A DNA stretch of 64,000 nt from Bugula neritina (lineage: Eukaryota; Bryozoa; Gymnolaemata; Cheilostomatida; Bugulidae). Each line of letters opens with the position of its first letter. The first letter of the stretch is position 1. The stretch spans positions 34,733,504-34,797,503 of the forward strand of contig OZ037765.1 in NCBI GenBank assembly GCA_964035545.1. The letters are read 5' to 3'. The position numbers were made by a program, and so were the translations under genes. The notes beneath the pieces are model-generated. The model had not been told where the DNA came from and made no database searches. It was given only the letters and a program-made list of their open reading frames with translations. This document shows, in pieces, positions 11,501 through 23,500 of the stretch.

Positions 11501-14500
11501 GTTATCCTGCTCTGGAACGTGATAGGTGAGATGGTCAGGGACACGAGTCTCTCTCCCGAGCATCAAGAGGTTTGGAGTCTCACCAGTACTGGTGTGTGGG
11601 GTGCTACGGTATGCACGCATGACTTGCGGCAACACCGTATCCCATTCCTCTTGACCTCGTCCAAGGAGGAGACTCCGGAGCGCATCACCTAGCATCCGGT
11701 TGTTGCGCTCCACCACCCCGTTACCTTGAGGGTGGTAGGGGGTGGTCCTGCTCTGATTTACTCCCCAGAGGTGGCAAAGGTCGCTCATCAGTTGAGACTG
11801 GAATTGAGCGCCTTGATCAGAGTGTATCTGTTCGGGAAGCCCAAAATAACAGAATACATGTTGGTCTAGTGCCCTGGCCACTGTTGGGGCTGATGCATCT
11901 GGGATAGCCAGAGCATCCGCCCACCTAGTAAAGTGGTCGGTTAGTACTAGGATCCAATTATTGCCTCTGGGGGTCAGGGGCATGGGTCCGACCAGGTCTA
12001 CAGCGACTACTTGCCAGGGCCTACCAGCATATAGCCTCCGCCGTCCTGCTTCACCAGGGGGGCGGCTATGCTTACTGGCCTGGCAGATCTCACACTGTTT
12101 GACTCTGAGCCGGACGTCACGCTCCATCTGCGGCCAATACCACCGGAGTCGTAATTTGGATATCACTCGCTTGACCCCTGCGTGGGCCTGCTTGTGAGTA
12201 TCCCAAATCAACTCACGGCGGATGGCTGTGGGGCAGACTACCCTCTTCCTTTCCGGGTGTCTGCCGCTGGCAGCTAGAGAGATGGTTAGCAACCCATCCT
12301 GCCCGATCCGCAGCGAGTCCCAACGCTGACAGTATAGCCGGAACTCGGCGCATCCCTGTCGTATGCGTTCCTCGCTGGGTCGTCGCCCTTCCCTTTTGGC
12401 CCGGTATATGTCTGCCACGACTCCAGGCAGCTCTTCTTGGAGCTTCTTCAGCTCTCGAACATTACCGGCCAGTACAGGGTTGGCGCGGAGGTTTTGTACA
12501 TCCTCCGGGGACTCATCAACTCTTTGCCTGAGTTGACCTTGATCCCAGTCAAACGGTGCTCCGTGATGAGCCAGCGTCTCCAACTCGCATCGTGGGGGAC
12601 CTCCATCCCTCCTCTCGATGTTGAGACACTGTTTGCAACCTCCGTCAGGTCGGCGACTCAACCCATCCGCATTGCTGTGTCTCTTGCCCGGTCGGTGTTC
12701 GATCCGGTACGAGAATTCAGCTAGGATTTCGAGCCACCGGGCGACCTGACTGGAGGGCTCTGCTCTCCTGCACAACCAGATCAGCGAGGCATGATCCGTA
12801 CGCAGCCGGAACTTCCTGCCATATAGGTATGGTCTGAAGTGCTTCACTGACTTGATTACTGCCAGCAGCTCCTTGCGGGTAGTGCAGTAATTTCGTTCAG
12901 CGGGAGAGAGAGACTTGCTGTAGTAGGCTACTACTACTTCTCGGCCTTCCTGCACTTGCGACAGCACAGCGCCAACATTCTGGTCACTGGCGTCCGTGTC
13001 TAGGATGTACTCCAGAGTGGGGTCTGGGTAGGCCAAGATGGGCGCCGTTAGGAGGCAGCCCTTGAGGCGGTCGAACGCTTCTTGTTCGACTGGAGTCCAC
13101 TGCCACGTCACTCCCTTTGCGGTAAGCCGGTTTAACGGCTGGGCTATGCCCGCAAAGTCTGGTATGTATTGCCTGTAATACCCTACCAGCCCCAAGAAAG
13201 CCCGGAGTCCGGTCAAGTCTTGAGGGGTGACCCAGTCTTCTACCGCCCGTACCTTTTCGGGATCCGTTGCCACGCCGTTTCGACCGACAACGTGCCCCAG
13301 GTACTTGACCTCCGGCTGCAACAGAGCGCACTTGGAAGGTTTGAGCTTAAGACCGGCACCTCGGAGTCTCTCGAAAACCTCCTGCAGACGACTGACATGT
13401 GTCTCGAAGTCTGGAGAGATTACGATGACATCATCGAGGTAGACCAGCAGTGTCTTCCAATGGAGTCCGCTAAGGACTTGTTCCATCAGCCTCTGGAAGG
13501 TGGCTGGGGCGGAGGTTAACCCGAAGGGCAGCACCTTCCACTTCCACAAACCGTCCCGTGTGATAAACGCCGCTTTCTCTTGGGCGTCGGGACTCAGAGG
13601 AACCTGCCAATAGCCGCTTAGCAAGTCTAACGTACTGAAGTACTTGCTGCCGGCTAGGGCGTCCAATGACTCGTCAATACGAGGTAGAGGGTAGGCGTCC
13701 TGTATGGTTACGCTATTGAGTTTGCGGTAGTCCACACAGAACCGCCAACTGCCGTCTTTCTTCCGGACCAGTACGACTGGCGAGCTCCACGCACTATGGG
13801 CGGGCTCTATCAGTCCCCGGTCCAGAAGATCCCGTACTTGTCGGCTAACCTCCTTCTCTTTCTCCGGCCCCAGCCTGCGCGTGGGCTGCCGGACAGGGAC
13901 TGTCCCTGCAGTCAGCGGTATTTCGTGTCTGACAATTCCAGTCAGTCCCACGTCATTCTCCCCGCTGCTGAACACATCACCGTAGTCGCGTAGTAACTTG
14001 GCCATAGCTTGGCGTTCTCTGTTACTCGCGCAGCCGCCACTGGCTGTTTCGTATAACTCCCGGAGATGTGTCGGGACTGCCCCTCGTCCCTGAATAGGGT
14101 GTCGAGGGGGTGCCTCCGTCGCGTCACCCAGCGACGGGCCCACGTCCTCTTCCTGGACGGAATGGAACCGGCCCAGCATTGACCCAGCTGGGAGCTCAAT
14201 GGGCTCGGTAAAGGGGTTGACGCACTGCACTAAGACCTCCCCTCGCTCAGTTAGTCGGTTTAAACTACTGGCGAGTTGGATCTTTTCGTGCGCGTTTTCA
14301 ACGACCCCGAGCCTGGCTATCCGGTTGCTGTTCACTCGGCAGTGGATAGTAGCTCTGGAGCGTCCGGGTACGGTGCAGTTCCGAACTACCTGAACACCGC
14401 CCACCAGAGGACGCCCAAACTTATCCACACAGGCGAGTTCTCGCCCGCCCATCAGCACCACCGACTTACTAAAATCTATTCGGCACTGGTGTTGCTTCAA

Positions 14501-17500
14501 GAAGGGCATGCCGAGGATAGCATCTTCCTCCAGTTGACCTATGATAAAGGTCTCCTGTACAGCCTGATCTCGGACACGCCCAGGGAGCTCGATAATACCA
14601 TAAAAGGGGATACATGACCCGTCTGCCAGGGTGCCATGTTCTCCAGTATACGGTCGTACTCTATCCCTGTCCCGGCGGGGCAGTGCCTCAAAGACTCTAC
14701 GGCTGAGAAGGTTGGTAGTACAACCGGAGTCGAGCAGGAAAGTGACGGCGTTGCCGGCCACCTTTCCGGGTAGGAAATAGCTCTCTCCATGTGGTTGTAC
14801 TTTCACCCCCCCCCCGCATGTGCTGTCCTGGTTTGACAGGACGGCGGGGGTTTCACCCGTGGTTTACGGGGCTTCCGGCGGCGAGGTTGGTGCCGGCGGG
14901 GTTTGGGCCTCTCCACTGGGCCTTCTGGCTCCATTTCAGTGGCGGGCTCCTCCTCCCGAGGTAACCGGTGAAACCGGTTAGCGAGTGGCAGGGAAAAGGT
15001 ACTGGGCCGTTGTGCGGGCCTACTAGTCCTGCGTGGTACCTGCCACTCGGGTAGAATGTTCCGCCGTGTCCGTACGGACAGACGACGGCGTGTTCCACCA
15101 TACTCCTTTAGTTGCGGCCCGCGGGGAGGGAGAGTGTCCGCGGGCCGTGACAGTTTAACGCCCCCTGGTATTGGGGTCGTCCTTTCTGTCCCTGGTCCTG
15201 ATCAGCGCTACTCCAGCCTTGCCCCACAGGTGTTGGGGGCATCCGCAAGGCCTGACCGGGGCCAGCACCGGCCAGAATGGTTACCAATTGTCCCAGCATC
15301 TCTACCATACGGTCCACTTCGGCTTCCAGCGGGAGGGCTTCGGAGCCTGTCGTAGCCCGAGCAGCGCTGACTCCAACTACTGGTGGGTTCCGTTGTGCTT
15401 GATGCATTTGGGTAGCCAACAGGTAAGCTTCTCCAGCCTTCAGGGCATCCTCTATTCTGGTTATCCCTTTAGCTCGTAGGTGATGGTCTAGGCCCAGGTC
15501 GTTTAGGGACTGGACAAAGGCGTCATAGGTGTAACGCTCTTGGTGTTGTGCTGGCAGATCGCTATATGCAATCTGCGCCAGCTTCTTCACCGTCGCGGCA
15601 TGTTCTTGCAGCGAGGTCCGCGGGGTGCGGCACAATCTCTCCAGCTTGGTCCTAGCGTCTATGACGGAGGTGCCAAAACGGGCCCGCAGCGCAGCCAGTA
15701 TGCCGTCTACGTCCGTTCCCACTCCGTACGGCTTGGCTTGCTCCGTCACCGCTCTCCGCAATTGAATGAGGGCCACTCTATGCGGCCATTGAGCAACTTC
15801 CACTACCTCTCTAAATTCTTGTATAAATTGTTCGACATCTTCCGACCCAGTAAAGGTGGGAGCTTTCAAGCAATGTCTATAAGCTTCTTCTCCTTCATGA
15901 TTCACAGGATTAACAGCATTTCTACGCTCACCTTCTACTGGGGGTGGTTGCATTCTAGCGTTTTCAGTCTCCATCTTTGATATACACTATCCCACCGCTG
16001 CCACCACTGTTATAGTTTTCTGATTTAGGGTTGATGTGCCACCAAGAGAGTCTATTTAACACTAGAGAAACTTCACCAGTTAAGTCGAGTAGATATTGTT
16101 ATATTTAATACAAGAATACATAATAAAATCCAATGTACAACAGTAATGATACGCACGTCTATTTAATTTACAGCACTATCCTCAACTGAGCTAGTAGCGC
16201 GAAGCGGCTACTATTACTAATAAAACAGCTTAGCTAATTGGCTAATACATTGTTCCGGGTCAATACGCAACCTCGCGTATTGTGTTGCTGGTAGCTCCAC
16301 GAGCCACCACACTATTAACATTAGGCCTACTAGTCAAACTACCGTTTCCTTTTTTTTTTTAAATTAGCTCAAAGTTTGATTTAAAATATAATGATAAAAT
16401 CTTTATCACATTATGCTGGCTTACAGTTACTGTCAAAACTCAATTGATAATCATATTTATATTGATAAAAGCATCACCTATAACCAAATTGAAACGGTAA
16501 ATGTGATTAAATGTAAATGAGTATAATGATGAAATATTAATGCGAGTTCATGGTGATTCTATAGTTGACTGACTTAGTTCTCCAGTAAGTTACTTTTAGT
16601 CTTATTTAGGGAGTAGTAACACTAACTGAATGCATAAATAGTCTAAACTTTTAAATTTTATCATAAAAGATGAGCAAAAATTTATTCATATTTTGAAGTA
16701 ATTTATTGAATTTAAATTGATTTTATAGTAAATTTCTTTAACAGATTCAGTTGCACTTAGCTAGCTTTTTTACTCAATTAAATGCCTGAGTGGTTAATAG
16801 TTATCGAAAGATATTCCTTCAAATTGCCAATTGCAGATATCCTAGATATTCAAGTGCATAATGTGCAATTTTACTGATAATACTATGTTAATATAGAATA
16901 ATTCGATATTCTGTACATTTTAGAAAGTGGACTTGTAAGGGCATTAGAGTGAAGACTTATACCTACACAACTCTACTACCTATCAATCTAATACTTCTAA
17001 TGTAGACACTCTGAATGTTGGCTTGCAAGGTTATGGCTTCTGCTTATTTCATTCATAAAAAGGTTTGCAGTCTTTTAATGATGTGCTTGAAAAGTCTCAA
17101 GAATTTTTTTAATTTAAATTGTTCTGTTTAATTCAATAAATTTAAATGTTGATAAAATGTAGGATCACAATTAACTGCTGAAATAATAGTACCCCAAGAG
17201 TGTTTAACCAACTAATTTTTTATAATATAACTGGGTATAATTTCTAATCAAGCTATCGTTTCCTTTTGTTATTTAAAAAAGTCAACATTGTACTTCCAGC
17301 TCTGGAATAGACAATAAGTGGATAGATTGGCAGAATGGATGTCAAGTAGCAGCATCTATAATTGCTAGAAAATCAGCTGATGATAGTGATGAAGCTTTTG
17401 CCACACACATGATGTTACGTGTCCATACTCCATAAACTCATATTATGAAGACTAAAGAAGTAGAAAGATGAAAAGTGCCTTTTTTGCAAAAACCGTAGAA

Positions 17501-20500
17501 GCTACCTAATTTTCTTTTCTTGATAAGAGTTAATTCAAGCATAATGGTTGTATCCAGGCTGGATTTTTTACTGCATTTAATTGGTTTTTTAAAATAATGT
17601 ATTTGATGTTTTAAATGTGAATATTAATGCCTAATAAAACTCAAAAGTTCTAATAGCTGATTTTATGTTCATATTTTCAACATCTCAGCCAAATCAATTG
17701 CTAAATTTAGTTGCCGTTAGAGATTATAAAGATATTTATGAATAAATCTCGCATGATCTCATAATAGTCAAATAATTTTCTCATAAGTGTTCTACTCATT
17801 AAGCAATAATTATGAAACAGCACAGCTCAATAGCTGCAGTTTGATATATTACACAATAATTATATTGGAGGAGAGGGAGATATTCAATGTATAAGAAGAA
17901 GCAGCTGCCATTTTGTTTTATATGACTTCCTGCTGATTTGGATGCCTAATTTAAATATCTCAACACACAAGCTTGCTGAAACATCCTCTTCTTTGCTGGA
18001 ATTGTTAAACCTTTCAACCATTAAACAAAGTAAAAAGCGAATTGACAAATAAATTAGACAGAAAGTTTGGCGGCCATATTTGACCTGATTTTATGTTGAG
18101 GCAGCATGAAATTTAGTTTAAGAGAAAGCCCAAACTTTCACAATTATTTTGATACCAAATTTGTCACTATTCCTAGTATACGAAGACCCGTTGCTAAGGC
18201 TTGTAAAATGTAAACAAATAATTCTCAACTTATTCTAGAGTTGCCAACTTTAAATGCGATTTTCTCGAAACACTAATCTAGAAATTCTAAAAACGTTAAA
18301 GTTTTCAAATACTGATATCTCGAGTTCTATCTATGCTAGAGACTTCAAATAAAGTGCAAAATGTCTGAAAAAGTCTGCTCTATCACTCCATAGTAATAAC
18401 TAAGTTTTCAATATTTTATATACATCCCCTGGTTTGTGGTGCCAGGTCACATATTAATATATAACAGAGAACACAGTCTACACAGTATATTAATAGATAA
18501 CAGAGAACACAGTCTACACAGTATATTAATATATAACAGAGAACACAGTCTACACAGTATATTAATATATAACAGAGAACACAGTCTACACAGGATATTA
18601 ATATATAACAGAGAACACAGTCTACACAGTATATTAATATATAACAGAGAACACAGTCTACACAGTATATTAATATATAACAGAGAACACAGTCTACACA
18701 GTATATTAATAGATAACAGAGAACACAGTCTACAGAGTATATTAATATATAACAGAGAACACAGTCTACACAGTATATTAATATATAACAGAGAACACAG
18801 TCTACACAGTATATCAATAGATAACAGAGAACACAGTCTACACAGTATATTAATAGATAACAGAGAACACAGTCTACACAGTATATTAATAGATAACAGA
18901 GAACACAGTCTACACAGTATATTAATAGATAACAGAGAACACAGTCTACAGAGTATATTAATATATAACAGAGAACACAGTCTACACAGTATATTAATAT
19001 ATAACAGAGAACACAGTCTACACAGTATATTAATATATAACAGAGAACACAGTCTACACAGTATATTAATATATAACAGAGAACACAGTCTACAGAGTAT
19101 ATTAATATATAACAGAGAACACAGTCTACACAGTATATTAATAGATAACAGAGAACACAGGCTACACAGTATATTAATATATAGCAGAGAACACAGTCTA
19201 CAGAGTATATTAATATATAACAGAGAACACAGTCTACAGAGTATATTAATATATAACAGAGAACACAGTCTACAGAGTATATTAATATATAACAGAGAAC
19301 ACAGTCTACAGAGTATATTAATATATAACAGAGAACACAGTCTACAGAGTATATTAATAGATAACAGAGAACACAGTCTACACAGGATATTAATATATAA
19401 CAGAGAACACAGTCTACACAGGATATTAATATATAACAGAGAACACAGGCTACACTTACGTCACAAGTGCTCCAGATGTCACACATACCGGGGAAAGTGA
19501 CGGAGTCAGAAATGTAAGGAATTAGAGAGACGTATCGCGCCACGTTCTCCTGGAGTATATATTATATATATAGATATAGGTATTACATTGTAGTATATTA
19601 CATATATAGGTATTATATTGCAGTATGTTACATATATAGGTATTACATTGTAGTATGTTACATATATAGGTATTATATTGTAGTATATTACATATATAGG
19701 TATTATATTGTAGTATATTATATATATATAGGTATTATATTGTAGTATATTACATATATAGGTATTACATTGTAGTATGTTACATATATAGGTATTATAT
19801 TGTAGTATATTACATATATAGGTATTATATTGCAGTATGTTACATATATAGGTATTACATTGTAGTATATTACATATATAGGTATTATATTGCAGTATGT
19901 TACATATATAGGTATTACATTGTAGTATGTTACATATATAGGTATTATATTGTAGTATATTACATATATAGGTATTATATTGTAGTATATTATATATATA
20001 TAGGTATTATATTGTAGTATATTACATATATAGGTATTACATTGTAGTATGTTACATATATAGGTATTATATTGTAGTATATTACATATATAGGTATTAT
20101 ATTGCAGTATGTTACATATATAGGTATTACATTGTAGTATATTACATATATAGGTATTATATTGCAGTATGTTACATATATAGGTATTATATTGTAGTAT
20201 ATTACATATATAGGTATTATATTGTAGTATATTACATATATAGGTATTATATTGTAGTATATTACATATATAGGTATTATATTGCAGTATGTTACATATA
20301 TAGGTATTACATTGTAGTATGTTACATATATAGGTATTATATTGTAGTATATTACATATATAGGTATTATATTGTAGTATATTATATATATATAGGTATT
20401 ATATTGTAGTATATTACATATATAGGTATTACATTGTAGTATGTTACATATATAGGTATTATATTGTAGTATATTACATATATAGGTATTATATTGTAGT

Positions 20501-23500
20501 ATATTATATATATATAGGTATTATATTGTAGTATATTACATATATAGGTATTACATTGTAGTATATTACATATATAGGTATTATATTGCAGTATGTTACA
20601 TATATAGGTATTACATTGTAGTATGTTACATATATAGGTATTATATTGTAGTATATTACATATATAGGTATTATATTGTAGTATATTATATATATATAGG
20701 TATTATATTGTAGTATATTACATATATAGGTATTACATTGTAGTATGTTACATATATAGGTATTATATTGTAGTATATTACATATATAGGTATTATATTG
20801 CAGTATGTTACATATATAGGTATTACATTGTAGTATATTACATATATAGGTATTATATTGCAGTATGTTACATATATAGGTATTATATTGTAGTATATTA
20901 CATATATAGGTATTATATTGTAGTATATTACATATATAGGTATTATATTGTAGTATATTACATATATAGGTATTATATTGCAGTATGTTACATATATAGG
21001 TATTATATTGTAGTATATTACATATATAGGTATTATATTGCAGTATATTACATATATAGGTATTATATTGTAGTATATTACATATATAGGTATTATATTG
21101 TAGTATATTACATATATAGGTATTATATTGCAGTATATTACATATATAGGTATTATATTGTAGTATATTACATATATAGGTATTATATTGTAGTATATTA
21201 CATATATAGGTATTATATTGTAGTATATTACATATATAGGTATTATATTGCAGTATATTACATATATAGGTATTATATTGTAGTATATTACATATATAGG
21301 TATTATATTGCAGTATGTTACATATATAGGTATTATATTGTAGTATATTACATATATAGGTATTATATTGCAGTATATTACATATATAGGTATTATATTG
21401 TAGTATATTACATATATAGGTATTATATTGTAGTATATTACATATATAGGTATTATATTGCAGTATATTACATATATAGGTATTATATTGTAGTATATTA
21501 CATATATAGGTATTATATTGTAGTATATTACATATATAGGTATTATATTGCAGTATATTACATATATAGGTATTATATTGTAGTATATTACATATATAGG
21601 TATTATATTGTAGTATATTACATATATAGGTATTATATTGTAGTATATTACACTAGTATGACAGTACAAGTACCAAGTAAAGATGTTACAAGTTACAACG
21701 ACTTGTTTAGTGGAAATATAGAGGCGACTCGGTCATTATTTCTCAAAATACACTAAAAATAATTGTTTTGAAACCTGAGTTAGAATACAAATACTTTGAC
21801 CTTTGACCTGATATATACACGTTTTATACACTAGACTGTGAAGCATAGAGTGGGGGTATGCAGTAGCAGTCCTACCATCTGAGTCTTCAAGTCGGTGGCC
21901 AGTTCCAGCACCGTTGGGGGCGGGGCCAGAGGTTTGAAGTATTTGGTAACGAAGACTGTCTTCCCATTGATGTCTATAGCTGCCGTGGTAAAGTTCCTGT
22001 TGGGGAAAGACTTCTCCAGCTGCTCCATGTACTTGGCAGCCGCATTCAACAGCTCCTCTGATTCGTTACTCTCAAACTAAAGAGTAGAGCAATGTGATTG
22101 GTCAGACCAATAGTATAGTGTGACTGTAACATGACTCATTAGCTAGTAGGGGCTACTAGTAGGGGCTACTAGTAGGGGCTACTAGTAGGGGCTACTAGTA
22201 GGGGCAACTAGTAGCCCCTACTAGTAGCCCCTACTAGTAGCACCTACTAGTAGGTGCTACTAGTAGGGGCAACTAGTTGGGAAACAGTAGGAGGAATAGT
22301 ATATTAATAAGGTACAACCAGGGCACACCTGACTAGTTGTATGACAAGGTATACAGAATATTATGTAACACTATATCACTAGAAACACTTATGACTATCC
22401 AACATTACCTGTAGAAATATATTCTGTAATGGAGAGAGATAAACCTGTCTGTAAAAAGTATTATAAAACTTCACACAATGTATTTCAACTCTCCCACATT
22501 ACTGAATACATTTCTCTGATACTTTATACTGAGCTAACTCAGTGAAATAATAAATAATATAGAGTCTAGTGCAGAAGATATCAAAACAACTATATTCTCA
22601 CAGATATTGAGCTGAAATAATAAAGAGAAAAGCGTGAGGCTGCTTGGACAGAGTGTAAAGTCAGCTGACAGCCCTTAGAGAGTGTAAAGTCAGCTGACAG
22701 CCCTTAGAGGTTGTAAAGTCAGCTGACAGCCCTTAGAGAGTGTAAAGTCAGCTGACAGCCCTTAGAAATTGTAAAGTGAGTGGAAGCTGAAACACACTAC
22801 AGCACTTGAAGGCACTTGAAGGGTGTAAATCAAGTTATATTATAAAATCATGTTGAATGAATTAAAATTCTTCCAAATGATATTTACTAAACTTTCACAG
22901 ATTCAAACACTGAATTCTGAGAGTTACAGAGCCTACCATGTCATCTGTAACCTGGAATAGAGTTTATAACAGAGTAGATATAGAGTAGAGTATACAGAGT
23001 AGATATACAGTAGATATAAAGTAGATATACAGAGTAGATATACAGAGTAGATTATATACAGTAGATACAGAGTAGATATACAGTAGATACAGAGTAGATA
23101 CAGAGTAGAGTATACAGAGTAGATATACAGAGTAGATACAGAGTAGATATACAGTAGATACAGAGTAGATATACAGTAGATATAGAGTAGATATACAGAG
23201 TAGATATAGAGTAGATATACAGAGTAGATATACAGAGTAGATGTACAGTAAATACAGTTTTTTATTTTAAACTAAAGTATAAAGCAGCTTTGCTATTGGC
23301 TGAAGAACAACAAATGAACTGAAGTGGTGCGACTCACTGTCTCCTTGAGGTCGGGTGCCATACCCAAAGACGGCTCAACTGTTATAAACATGCTGACGTG
23401 AGTATTGTCAGCGCTGGCCGCTGAGTCTTCTGCTGTTTTCTTCTTCACCTTCTCTCTGCTATACCCAAGTAGCACTGCGGGTGACTCCAGTCTGAACGTG

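Larger units (their letters stand above)
8874..16311 (-). mobile_element. Ty3/gypsy LTR retrotransposon, full length
   Basis: Two 304-bp LTRs (8874-9177 and 16008-16311) that I read as identical bound a 7,438-bp element on the minus strand. Flanks carry a 4-bp duplication, ctat (8870-8873 and 16312-16315), or 5 bp if the adjacent a is counted. Order in the element: LTR, tRNA-Leu primer site, gag, basic middle frame, protease-RT-RNase H-integrase, an extra zinc-finger ORF, polypurine tract, LTR. RT before integrase places it in Ty3/gypsy. Identical LTRs and an open pol imply recent insertion. It lies antisense to nothing: it has the same orientation as CC2D2A, inside intron 32. Confidence 0.97.
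7848..18451. mobile_element. DNA transposon with 30-bp TIRs, interrupted by an LTR retrotransposon
   Basis: The ends 7848-7877 and 18422-18451 are imperfect inverted repeats: both read TGTGACC inward, then a diverged middle, then GGGGATGT. TA flanks both sides (7846-7847, 18452-18453) and joining the flanks restores an intact 36-bp unit, so this is a TA-target insertion into the array. Without the nested LTR element it is about 3.16 kb. I found no transposase-like reading frame in 7878-8869 or 16316-18421, so it looks non-autonomous or decayed. The TA duplication resembles Tc1/mariner-type insertion, but the family is not identified. Confidence 0.8.

Noticed and set aside
14853-15101. Third frame between gag and pol with scattered Cys and His
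   Set aside because: The Cys/His spacing fits no zinc knuckle, and it is not the frame reached by the -1 signal.
7284-19455. Direct repeats that could suggest a CRISPR array
   Set aside because: The repeats are head-to-tail with no unique spacers, and this is an animal genome.
18416-21669. Long repetitive frames such as [12 protein letters not shown] and [10 protein letters not shown] repeats
   Set aside because: By-products of the 36-bp and 30-bp arrays in CC2D2A introns 31 and 32.
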